From Raphanus sativus (Eukaryota > Streptophyta > Magnoliopsida > Brassicales > Brassicaceae): a stretch of 64,000 nucleotides of DNA. Position numbers and translations under genes: made by a program. The stretch spans positions 22,114,800-22,178,799 of the forward strand of contig NC_079518.1 of assembly GCF_000801105.2 (NCBI RefSeq), in the 5' to 3' direction. Numbering within the stretch: the first letter of the stretch is position 1; each line of letters starts with the position of its first letter. The notes below the pieces were generated by a model, which worked only from the letters and a program-made list of their open reading frames with translations, made no database searches and was not told the DNA's origin. Shown piece by piece: positions 12,301 through 22,036 of the stretch.

Positions 12301-13295
12301 GGTGGCGCACTAGCCGCTCTTTTTCCGGCAGTACTGGCGATTCACGGTGAGGATGAGTTGCTAGATAAACTAGAGGGAGTGTACACATTTGGACAGCCAC
12401 GCATAGGGGATGAGGTGTTTGGGGAGTTTATGAAGGAAGTAGTGAGAAAGCATGGAATAGAGTATGAGAGGTTTGTTTATAACAACGATATTGTGCCTAG
12501 GATACCCTTTGATGACAAGGTTTTATTCGCGTTCAAGCACTACGGATCTTGCAATTACTTCAATAGTCTCTACAAAGGAAAGGTAAAAATAAAGATCACG
12601 TTTCCAATTATCTGTTGTCTTGCTAAATTACTTAAAAGATGACAAAAAACAATAAACAGTGGGAGTTTTGTTTGAAGTATGAAAGAAGGACCTTTTAAAT
12701 TTAAGCAAAAAAAAAGAAAAGAAAAAGAAGGACCTTTTAATTTGGGCTTTAAAGATGATTATCATTTTCACGTGAAATCGAGATATGACATGTATGTGTG
12801 ACCCACAAAAGGGTATATAATATATATTTTCAATTTATTTTCTATTTTTAATCTTGACCCATAAGGGTTTCTAAACCCTAAATATAAATTATAGCATTAT
12901 TTTTGAATTATATGTAAATTTTTTTGTTTAAAGCATTTCTTTACATTCAAAAGAGTTAGAAACTTAGCATAGTTCTTTCGTTTACTCTTTAAAGCATTAT
13001 CGTTTTAAAGGTAAGGGAAGATGCACCAAATGCAAATTACTTCAGCTTGTTGTGGCTAATACCGAAGCTGTTAAATGGTGCGTGGGAGTTCATAAGGAGT
13101 TTCATAATACGGTTTTGGAAAGGCAGAGACTACAAAGAAAATTGGATTATGACGTTTATTAGGATTTTTGGAATAATATTCCCTGGTGCCTCTAATCATC
13201 TGCCATATGATTACGTCAACTCCACACGCTTGGGAGGCTTGGCTCGACCATTTGCTGCTACTACTCCAGAGGATAAACTTGCCCTTATTGCTTAA
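7020..13295 (+). CDS. TLL1: Class 3 triacylglycerol lipase (TLL1/oil-body-lipase-like), six exons
   Basis: Exons 7020-7338, 7840-8033, 8483-8516, 11885-12020, 12111-12582 and 13011-13295 join in phase with GT..AG introns to 479 residues. The protein is an alpha/beta hydrolase that would hydrolyse acylglycerols; relatives act at oil bodies or membranes. The nucleophile elbow GHSLGG puts Ser at about residue 289. NDIVPRIP gives the likely Asp (about 353), and SNHLPYDYV gives a candidate His (about 448). The N-terminus has a hydrophobic stretch (LLLLLFFPNL and a second near 60-80) that may bind membranes. The ATG at 7020 (MSQTDMKFCSSYF) was chosen over the in-frame one at 6945 because relatives begin in this way. 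Exon 3 is only 34 nt, and intron 3 is 3,368 nt, swollen by transposons. The gene looks intact. The symbol rests on resemblance to Arabidopsis At1g45201. Confidence 0.93.
8966..9010 (-). mobile_element. Helitron-like 3' terminus inside lipase intron 3
   Basis: Read on the minus strand, the sequence ends ...ATGCGCATGGCGGAG, then TTTTACTC, CTAG^T, with CTAG at 8966-8969. A small GC-rich palindrome (ATGCGCAT) followed about 15 bases later by CTAG before T is the Helitron 3' signature. The body would extend rightward into the intron. No clear matching 5' TC end was found, so the copy is decayed. Confidence 0.5.
9313..9350. repeat. TA/TG microsatellite in lipase intron 3
   Basis: A run of TA dinucleotides passes directly into about 12 TG dinucleotides. 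It lies in the AT-rich part of the large intron. Confidence 0.9.
10483..11212. mobile_element. Non-autonomous hAT element, 730 bp, in lipase intron 3
   Basis: The element begins CAGTGCCGTGC and ends (inverted) CAGAGCCGTGCC, giving terminal inverted repeats of about 11 bp. It is flanked by a perfect 8-bp target duplication, CTTAAAAC, at 10475-10482 and 11213-11220. Inside each end are the related blocks GGGGGCCTGAGGCAA and its inverted counterpart GGCAATTGCC...GGCCCC. The interior is AT-rich with no transposase. The 8-bp duplication and the terminal sequence place it in the hAT superfamily. It lies wholly within an intron and does not disturb the splice sites. Confidence 0.92.
11366..11480 (+). 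mobile_element. tRNA-derived SINE-like fragment in lipase intron 3
   Basis: TAGTCTAGTGGTTGAA at 11375-11390 matches a pol III A box. About 45 bases on, a weak B-box-like GATCAAGATT follows. No clear tail or duplication was seen, so this is a tentative call. Confidence 0.35.
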
Positions 13296-13787
13296 CTCAA
13301 AACCACTCTAAATTTGTAGTAATCGTATCTACTTTATGCGCTCTTGTTGGGTTCAATAAATTGTACTGGAGCATTTATTCTCGTTATATGTAATAATCGC
13401 ATCTCTACTTTATGTGCTCAATAAATTGTACTGGAGCATTTTTCTTTTGACGAACTACTGGAGCATTTATTGTCTGTGTATGTTGTGTATGTGTGACTTT
13501 TATCGTGTTATTATAATGTTTTTTTTTTTTTTTTTTTTTTGTAACTTAAAATTATTTCCACACAAATGGTTGTCTAACGTTTTTTTGGGATAAAATGTGA
13601 ATACGAGTTTGTGACTAAACGCAGAATTACATTTGACTAAAAATTGATAACCAAGATGGAACTATGTTTGGTAGATTATTAACAGAGTTATGCATAGGTA
13701 AACCATTGGAAGTGAAATCATTGACACCCGCTATAGGGTAGCTAGCCAAGCAAGAAGATATTATGAGTAGTCTATTGAGCTTCTCAT
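13296..13787. other. 3' flank of the lipase gene
   Basis: This holds the likely 3' UTR, with CAATAAATTG at about 13352 and a second copy near 13418 in a short duplicated stretch (TCAATAAATTGTACTGGAGCATTTAT). Either could serve as a poly(A) signal. A T-run at 13519-13541 follows. No further gene. Confidence 0.5.
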
Positions 13788-14770
13788 CACTACAAGAAAT
13801 ATATGAGTATTTTTTTTTGCTTTTCAGATATGGTTGACATAGTCTTAATTTTAGATGTCGTTTGCTAAAATGCAAAAGCTATATTTGATTGGTCCGATTT
13901 TAATTTTGCACACTTTTAGAAACATAGTATACATTGTACTGTAAATTTTGAAATGCTATACATAATTAAAGTTGAAAAATAATTAATTTTATTTTGCCTC
14001 TCACCCTCGTTTCACTATCTTTCTCAACCCAAAACTCAAATATTTTTTTTAACTTTAAACTAAAATCTAATATTTAAATCAAATTTAAACATTTAAAAAA
14101 AGTAACTATAAATATTAACTCTAAATCTCAAATCCTATACTATATACCTATATAATACCTAAAACCAATCACATATCTAAAATCTAAATAAAAATCTTCA
14201 AAACTCTAATCTTTTTTATTATTTAACTTATCTTAAATCCATGTTTTCTATAGGAATCTAGTTTTTGTTGGATGTTCTATACTGGTCTAGATTCCTAGAC
14301 TATTCCTAATCTGAGTGATAGTGCAACCTTTTGATGTCAAAAAAAACAAACGTAAAATCTTAAATTTAATCTCAGTCTAAACTTAAATCTTAAATCTAAA
14401 CCAAAATTAAACATTATATCCCGAACCCTAAACTCACTAAATTTTACACCATAAACTCTAAATTTCATATTGAAACCACACACCCAAAAATCTACATATA
14501 ATAAAAATCTAAATTTTAAACATTTAAACATTATATCAAAATACAGTTCAATATAAAAATAATTAAAAGAAAAAATATATAACACAGAAAAACAAAACAA
14601 AAAAATTCATTGGCTAATCATTTTCGTTCGTTAGATTAGATTCAATATGCTGGGCAAGATCTTCCCTTCTTATTTTATCTGACTGATTTTTCACTGGTTA
14701 ATATATTTTGGTGAGGATAACCAACTTTTAATCTACACCATTCATAAAAATCTTATATCATGGAAAAGAA
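13788..14770. other. AT-rich repeat DNA with a CACTA-type end
   Basis: CACTACAAGAAAT at 13788 matches the terminal sequence of Brassicaceae CACTA-like miniature elements. The opposite end (a CTTGTAGTG) was not found before 14.8 kb, so the element is incomplete or the match is chance. 14040-14580 is a degenerate, A/C-biased stretch of AAACTCTAAATC-like words. No gene. Confidence 0.35.
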
Positions 14771-14773
14771 TAA

Positions 14774-15617
14774 GAGCATCTCCAATGTATTACTCCAAAT
14801 TAGTGTAACTCCAAAATGGAGTAGGGTTTTACTCCAATATATTACTTCATTTTTTACTCCATAAAAGAATATTCACAAATGATTCATTTTTTATTTAGTG
14901 AATAATTATGAATAAGAATTTAACAATTAATCCAAGTATTTTATGTTTACAAAAATTTCATAAAATATATATTATTTAAATTAAATATTTATCATAAAAA
15001 TACAATTAGAGTTTTCTTATAATTTTAATTGGTGCAATTTTCATCATATGCAATTTCCTAATTCAAAAAAGAAATTATCATTAAAACATTAAAAATGAAT
15101 TTTTTTTTGTAATTTGAATTACTTACATGATCTAAATGTTTGTGAATACATCATGCTCAAGAAGTACATATGTTATCAATCAAAATTTTGGCCCAAAAGA
15201 TAAACAAATTCATATATTCCATTTGAACAATACTTCACTGATTCCGAAAAATAATTTTCCGAATTATTTAATCATTTATTTTTATAATATTATATTATTT
15301 TATATAGTTTATGTTTTTTTTTAGTTTATGAATATTTTATGTAAAACTATTAAATAATAATTTGTGAAATATTTTATTTTGTTATTGTACTATTTTAAAT
15401 ATTATTTAAGTATAAAATAAAAAATTTAAAACTAAAAATACTATTTCATAAATAAAAAGAGTTCAACTCCAAAATGGAGTAATGTATGAGATTACTCCAT
15501 AAATGGAGTAACCGTAACCATTACTCTATTTTGGAGTTGGATATAAAGTGGGGTTGAAAAAGATTTTACTCCAAAATGAAGTTTGGAGTCAAAAATGGAA
15601 TAGGGTTGGAGATGTCC
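14774..15617. mobile_element. Tourist-like (PIF/Harbinger) MITE, 844 bp
   Basis: The left end is GAGCATCTCCAATGTATTAC; the inverted right end is GGACATCTCCAACCCTATTC. The 3-bp duplication TAA stands on both sides (14771-14773 and 15618-15620), as expected for PIF/Harbinger. ACTCCAAAATGGAGT-type palindromes recur just inside both ends (14812-14832, 15465-15535). The interior is AT-rich and codes for nothing. Confidence 0.85.
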
Positions 15618-15941
15618 TAAGTGGCAGAATCGAGGAACCGTTATAACTAATATTATAATTTCTAAATCAACATTCAATTCTAGAATTAGTTATACCAAAT
15701 TGTATTACGGAATTTCCAATTTAAATTAAAAATAAATCAAAATTATATTAGTTCTTAAAAGTAAGAGTATATGAGAATAAATAAGATTATTTTTTATCAA
15801 AGAATAAATAAAACTATTTAAGAATTGTTTTTGCTCATTAAAAGTATTTGAGCAATTGGTCCACCTAAAGGACTAGAGGAGAAGAGCACATACCACAAAG
15901 CCACAATAACTAATTATAATATAGCATCTCTTTAATATATA
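15618..15941. other. Short intergenic stretch between two mobile elements
   Basis: AT-rich; nothing recognised. Confidence 0.4.
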
Positions 15942-15985
15942 CTAGGTGATAATCCGCGCTCTGTGCGGAATGAGTGATTTAAAAA
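15942..15985 (-). mobile_element. Helitron 3' terminus
   Basis: On the minus strand the sequence reads CCGCACAGAGCGCGG (imperfect GC hairpin), then ATTATCAC, then CTAG^T with CTAG at 15942-15945. This is the Helitron 3' end pattern. The body should extend rightward; no clear 5' TC end was located, so its length is unknown. Confidence 0.65.
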
Positions 15986-16948
15986 AAAATATGACTTTTA
16001 ATTTATAGATATTAGAAATTCAAAATACATAAAGTAAGATATAATAGAATATATATGTATAACGCTGCGATTGATATAATATAAATTAATTAAAAATTGA
16101 ATGTAAAAGTTTGTTTAAAATTGAGGATGAGACTAACGCTTCATAAACAATACAAATTTATCATGAATTTAAGAAAGAAAAAACATATAAAATAGAACTA
16201 TTGTTTTCATAACAGAATTATTATGATAATAATTAAAGGAACATAGATAATAGGAAAAAACACTAAATCTAGTGAAAATTGTCTTCAAAACTCTTCGTTT
16301 GCAATCCTATAGAAAAAATAACAATTAATTATTTTATCAAAAAATTATAATAATTTACTCTCTTCTACAAATTGAAATGATATACCTCTTTCTGAAAGTA
16401 TCGATTTCTTGAACATCAGAGATGAAATTCAATCCTTGCATTTTGAGTGATATTTTTGAGCTGTTAGGATTGTGATGGAGGTGATCATGTAGTGTAGGCA
16501 ATATATATATATAGTACGCCGAATTTACTTAATGTGCGAAAATCTTGATATGTAATTACGATGTTAACGAATCATCATTAATGTAGACAGTATCAAATTG
16601 ATTAACAATTATGAAAAATAGTTTTTTCAGACCATGAGATGACAATATCGCATAAATGGTAACCTTCCAATCAAATTTAAGAATAAATGCATGATTTGTT
16701 TTTAAAAATAGAATCAATTTTGAGTCTTAGAAACATTATTTGAATATATTAGACATAATCACTTTCCGTAAAAAAAAACTTGAATCAATCACATTTGTAA
16801 AGCAGTAATCTGCTGAAATAAATCCATGGCTACAATTTATAACATTGCATATCTACTTACCTTTTATTCGCCCATTGACATAGCAAAATAATACATTACC
16901 ATGCTCTAATCATGCAAAGTCAAAAACGAATATCTTTTTTTTTTAATT
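15986..16948. other. AT-rich DNA, probably Helitron body
   Basis: No coding frame is visible. A short TA microsatellite lies near 16500-16512. The stretch lies downstream of the minus-strand Helitron 3' end and may be its interior. Confidence 0.35.
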
Positions 16949-17064
16949 GATTTAGCTTCTTCGTCTTGAAATTAGTGGTCGCACGAATATTGATTTAGCT
17001 TCTTGGTCTTGAAATTAGTGGTCACACGATTTAGCTTCTTGGTCTTGAAATTAGTGGTCACCTA
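16949..17064 (+). repeat. Three-copy tandem repeat, about 36-43 bp
   Basis: Three copies of GATTTAGCTTCTTGGTCTTG and its continuation AAATTAGTGGTCACAC start at 16949, 16992 and 17028. Copy 1 has TTCGTC in place of TTGGTC. The spacing differs by 7 bp because copy 2 carries an extra GAATATT-type join in front. Confidence 0.85.
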
Positions 17065-17099
17065 TATTTATCACACGAATATTCTAACATATAATGTGA

Positions 17100-18690
17100 A
17101 CAAATTAGTCTAATTAGTTAAAACCCACAGTATGGACTCATTAGGTGTCACTTGATGTCTTGCATATTTCCATTGTTTTATCTTCATATTTGCATGCATT
17201 TTGATCATCTAGAATAGGATTTAGGCTTGTTAGGTTGCATTTTGCATACATAAGTCTTTATCAGGTGTTGGAGTACCACATGGAGCATTTGGGATACATT
17301 GGAGACTCAAAAGAAGCAAAAGGAGTGATTTCGAGACGATCAGGGCCGCAGCGACTCCCTTGCAGCGGGTCTAAGCAGTCGCTCCGACCTCATCACCTGG
17401 AGCGACCACGCCCCAGCGGCTCCCACCACCCGCTGCGTCTCGCCAGCCTGGAGCGGCTTCATCCCAGCGGCCCGTGCTGCTCGCTCGTCTTCTCTGGAGC
17501 GACCATGCGGAGCGAGTAAGGCCGGTCGCTGCGGAACATCAGCTGGAGCGCCTTCGGAGCAGCGAGGAGTGCTGCTCGCTCGTCCCATTTGCAGCGACCA
17601 ACCGGAGCGGCTGTCTCTACCCGCTGCGCCTCGTCCCCTGGAGCGACCCCGAGCCAGCGAGAGGACCAGCTCGCTCGTCTCATTTGCAGCGGCCGCGTGG
17701 AGCGACCCTTCCTGGTCGCTCCGAGCCCGTTTCATCTCGAACTTAAACATTTCTCAGGGGCATTTTAGTCATTTGTATGCACGTTTTTCTGTTCTAAAAC
17801 CTAAGTTTAAGTATTGTGTAAGCGAAGAGAGGCTAATCTATCTTTTGTTACTTGGTAAACATCAAAAAACTATTGGAGATTTCATCTTTTGAATCATTGA
17901 TTCTCTTGTTCTTATTTTATTTCTTGTTGATTTCTGTTATTTCATCTCTGTTTATGATCAATCTGAAACTCAATATGAGTTTAAGAATGATCATGAACTT
18001 TAGTGAGTAATCCACCATTGAATTCATGGGTTAGGAAGATTTAGGGTGATTAAGTTAGTTCTAGGATGTTTTAGTATAATCAAACCTTATTCCTTGCCTA
18101 GGAGAGTATTCATAATGCATCTGATGAGTTGGCCTCTCAAAAGTTGATCTTTAGACATCTCCCACCCACAAGGTGTTCGATGATATGTCTGAGTCAACTC
18201 TCCTAAGCTCTTAACACACTTTACCAAAGACATTTGTTGTTAAGGGTGTTAAGATAGCCAATAGACTTGTTTGTTAATGATTGCTTTTATATTATTCAGC
18301 CAAAGACATTTGATGTCTGAAATATGTTAGCAAATGAGCATTCATCTAGACATAGAGTTTGTTTAAGATTGTGTCTAAGCTTAAGGTTGATTAGTTTGAT
18401 TGATTGTTGCCATCCTTAGTTCGAACTTTGATCACCCAAGATCTAAATTCCTATACCCATGAGTTCTCCTTTCTCATAAAAGAAAGTTCTTTGATTTACT
18501 GTTGTTATTGTTTAGTTACTGCATTTTAGGTTCTAGAAATCATCAAATCTTCGATTGCACTTAGATTAAGGAAGTACTTGTATTCTTGGTGCTTTGAATC
18601 CCTTGGAATTGGTTCGACATTTCACTCATATTACAACATTTGTTTTAGGAGCTTTGAAACTCCTAGTATCATCACTACCAATAACACTTT
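17100..18690 (+). mobile_element. Probable LTR-retrotransposon LTR/leader fragment
   Basis: Moderately complex sequence without a host-like gene. It resembles, from memory, the long LTR/leader regions of Brassicaceae Gypsy elements: a stretch with TGCATGCATTTTGATCATC, a GC-rich island, then a leader-like part with GAGTTGGCCTCTCAAAAG and repeated CCAAAGACATTTG words near 18222-18312. No TG..CA ends, PBS or target duplication could be fixed, so the class is tentative. Confidence 0.4.
17330..17735. repeat. GC-rich island of GGAGCGACC / CTCGCTCGTC repeats
   Basis: About 400 bp of strongly GC-rich sequence stands in AT-rich surroundings. Short words recur in both orientations: TGGAGCGACC (about 17398, 17492, 17638, 17698), GGTCGCT (17525, 17715), CTCGCTCGTC (about 17480, 17575, 17670), CCCGCTGCG (17430, 17620), CATTTGCAGCG (17586, 17680). 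Units are about 100 bp and degenerate. Long frames on both strands here are by-products of few stop codons in GC-rich repeats. Confidence 0.8.
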
Positions 18691-20240
18691 AATCGTTTGT
18701 AGTTGGCTAACTATGGATTATTTGACAGTCACATATACTCTAATAATATGGCTCATTTCATTTTGTTAAGGTTATTTTCCAAGTTAGAGTATATGTCATA
18801 GTTAATTTTTTTTTTATAATAGTGAAGGATCACAAACTATGTTATTAGTGTTTTGTTTATGTGTAAGTTGTGGTTTGAGCTTGAAATATTTCTTTTTATA
18901 GACAATCCGAGAACTAAATACACTTAGACATTTTCCTATAATAACGACTGATGATATAAATATTAGTTTATTATTTGGTCCATATTAGTTTTTTATACAT
19001 TGTTAAAAAATAATTCTCTTTTGAAATCACAGGAACTTTATTTTTGGTCCATATTAGTTTTTTATACATTGTTAAAAAATAAATATTGTTTATGAGCATT
19101 ATTCATTGTTTCAGTATTTGATAATGAGGTACGGAATGTTCAGTATCTGAATTTTATATACATACAGTATTAGTAAATTTTCTTATATAATTGCGCTTTA
19201 GAAATGACAAGCGCAATTACTATAAAACAAACCTACTAATAAATTTGTCTATTTTGAATAAGAAATGAAAAGCGCAATTATATATGAAAAAATTGGTTAA
19301 CCCGAATTCTCACAACATTCTACGAAATGGTTTAATATGGAAACTACGTGACTTTGTTATATATGGAAAAACAAAGTCAACACATAAATGATTGATTGAA
19401 AAATTAATCATCTTTTATTATCTTTAATGATCATAACAATGATTCATGTGTTATAACAAAATTTAGACTAATTTGATAATGGAAAAATAATGTAATTATT
19501 TTAGTAATGAAATGATTTTATCAAAATAGGGGTGAGAGTGAATGTGAGGATGCCACCTAGAAAATGGCATTGTGTAAATAACACATCAAGTTAAGGTTGT
19601 TTTCTTTTAGTGCTCCCAAAATAATATATAGGAGATAAACTTTGGTGTCTAAAACTCTTGTTTTATAGGTTTTAGTCTGAGCTAGCCGGTACACTCCTTT
19701 CCAAAATCCAATTTTGTTTCTATATGACCCTATGTTTTCAAAAATGTCCTCCATCTCTTCTTTTTCTTCTTCATATTTTTTTTTCTCTATCTGTCTCTTT
19801 TTTTTCTTCTTCACATTATTTTCTTCTATAATGATAAAATTTTCATGGATGCAATTAGATCTTATTCATTTAGCTTCTCACATGCCATTTCATATCTTCT
19901 TGCATCTGATATAAGCAAAATAATTTTATTCTTCTCCTCCAGAATCACCACCAGATGGATCGACTCGAGAATTGGATAGATACTATTCTAGAATCCACAT
20001 ACATGGCTTACAATGCTTTTAGTCTTCGAAAACCCACGTCTCTTTCTCTTTGTTACTCCATTTTTTTTAAGGCAATCCAAAACGTAACTAGACTGTCTAA
20101 GCAACTCCGAAGGTGCATCTTCGGATCAACCACACTTTTGTTGAATTCATGCAACAATCTAAGTTTAACATTTTCCAAAATTTCAAAAACAATTTTTTTC
20201 ATCATGTCCACTCACTCGATCTGTGGGTCTCATTTTCATC
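18691..20240. other. Intergenic DNA with a 40-bp direct repeat
   Basis: TTTGGTCCATATTAGTTTTT and its continuation form a near-exact 40-bp direct repeat (18974-19013 and 19043-19082). CT-rich stretches lie near 19740-19815. No gene is recognised. Confidence 0.5.
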
Positions 20241-20880
20241 TGACGACGGTACGTTAATTTTTCGGAGGCTCATTAGTTTTGTCTACTGACCTTGCAATCA
20301 CCACATGACTTTTCTCTGTGCTTTGACATCACTCGTACGATATCTCAAATCACTTTTCGAAAGGTTACATATCCTTCTACTACTCTAGCAAGCATGCTTT
20401 AGTGACATAGATAGTGAAATAAATTATTTTAATCATCACTCATACCAGAAATTGAGATGTTACAATTCACCTCACTCACAAAATGCAATGTCCTTGTTGC
20501 ACACCACAACAAGTCTCAAGATGTCTCTCGGATCAGAACCAAGATAGCTAATTAGATCTGTTACCAGTGCCCCGATCATCCACGACTAGTGGACTTCTCA
20601 CACCTGCTCATTTGGCCCATGAGCCCCATCATGTGCGACAGGTTGTACGTTAGTTTTACGAATGTTCGAAAGTCTTGTTTGCTAATCCTGAAATCACCAT
20701 ATAATATTTCTTCTTATTTTGGCCGCACTTATAAGATATCACAAATCACTTTTCGATAGGTCATTCATGCTTTCACTACTCTAGCCCAAAAATGTTTAAC
20801 TATGAAGTTTTAAATAGAAATGTGACTAAAAAGTAAATGTACTTTAATGATATAGATAACCAAATCAATTCTTTTACTAC
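20241..20880 (-). mobile_element. Degenerate LTR/TRIM with 5S-rRNA-like segments (Cassandra-like)
   Basis: Two related blocks about 395 bases apart each hold a word order resembling the reverse complement of plant 5S rRNA. At 20758-20815: GGTCATTCAT, ACTACTCTAGCCCAA, GTTTAACT, GAAGTT. At 20363-20401: GGTTACATATCC, ACTACTCTAGCAAGCATGCTT. Around both are similar flanks (GTACGTTA, ATATCTCAAATCACTTTTCGA). LTRs carrying a 5S-like segment are the hallmark of Cassandra TRIMs. The similarity is judged by eye against remembered 5S sequence. The segments are too degenerate to be working 5S genes. Confidence 0.45.
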
Positions 20881-21004
20881 TATGTTAGAGCCTCCCTTCA
20901 ATGAAGCGGTAATCAAAGTATTCTCTAAATCTTCAGAGTAGAAGATCGGAACATAAATCCTCCTCATGGCTCAACCTCACTTTGAAATAGATATGTGTAA
21001 TCGG

Positions 21005-21190
21005 GGTTTTTAACTCTGGTGATAAAGGGCTCACGGTTATGAATACCGCCATCTGAGTTCCAATCCTGGCCATTGAGGAATTAACATTTCGGCATCGTCA
21101 ATGACAGAAAACCGATATATGGCAACATATGACTAGTCTAGACCACTTCTAAGAGATTAAGATACCTCTGTATAATTCAGAAAAAAAAAT
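21005..21190 (+). mobile_element. tRNA-derived SINE-like element with A tail
   Basis: GAGTTCCAATCCTGG (21055-21069) resembles a pol III B box. An A-box-like part with CTCTGGTGATAAAGGGCTC lies about 35 bases before it. The sequence ends about 120 bases on in an A-run (21181-21189). Size and order fit a plant SINE; target duplications were not confirmed. Confidence 0.45.
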
Positions 21191-22036
21191 AGATATGTGA
21201 CACATATCAAAAAAAAACAAAAGAACAAGAGAAATGTAGGAATTAACTATTGTGTTGAGATAAAGATGATAAGCTTGAGAGCTTAATCATATACATATTT
21301 TCTTACCTCTCCCTAGTTTTGATCACTCTCTTCTGTGACGTATTTCCTTCCAAAATATTTTATAGATAGAGCATTATAGTTAACTTAACTAAACCGTGGT
21401 TACTTTTAGAGGAAACCTCATTTAACTAAGGTTACCTTGATATTTGTAGACTGTAGTCAGTACTCCCTATCCGTTTAAATCTCTATAACCATCGTTTGTA
21501 TCACAATTTCTTTCGATTTCAATTTGGCAAGTGATAAAGATCATGTGATCATAAGAGCAATCGAAATTCATACCCAAATATGCATGAGATATCTGTATTT
21601 TCAAAATAGCCAGTTGTCGAATTTAGCAGAACTACATAAGGGCCAAACTAAGCCTCAAGTTTTATGCTTATGATCTCGTGAGATTGGTTTGCATATAACT
21701 TACATGGACCATATAATATGGCATAAAGACATCACTAAATTACAAAGACATTTTGTCAAAAACCCGAAAACTATAACATCTTTCAACATTAGCATGATCA
21801 AACGATGATGCATATTGGATTTGGTGCTCTCATGGGATCAATTCACCTCTAACAACCAAAGAGTCAGAAAGATGGAAAGGGGTAGACTCATCCCTCAGAT
21901 CTACTCAACTTAACTAAATATGCATCAAAATCACCAGCCTACAACGATCAAAGAGTATTACAAGCAAGAATACAAAAACCATATATATTACGTACGTACG
22001 CATGCATGAGTAGTGAAGAGTCGTTTTACCGTCATA
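21191..22036. other. 3' flank of the remorin gene
   Basis: No gene is recognised. A small CGTACGTACGCATGCATG palindromic stretch lies at 21990-22007, just downstream of the remorin stop on its strand. Confidence 0.5.

Noticed and set aside
12118..12642. Lipase read as a separate 174-codon gene
   Set aside because: It is exon 5 plus read-through into the intron. Splicing at 12111 and 12582 joins it in frame with the neighbouring exons.
13788..13800. CACTA transposon as a bounded element
   Set aside because: Only one CACTACAAGAAA-type end was found, so no element could be delimited.
17235..17892. Several overlapping open frames of 74-136 codons on both strands
   Set aside because: They arise from the GC-rich repeat island, where stop codons are rare. 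No start context, domain or splice structure supports a gene.
20357..20820. Working 5S rRNA gene
   Set aside because: The similarity is only partial, with many changes in the internal control region and no tandem array.
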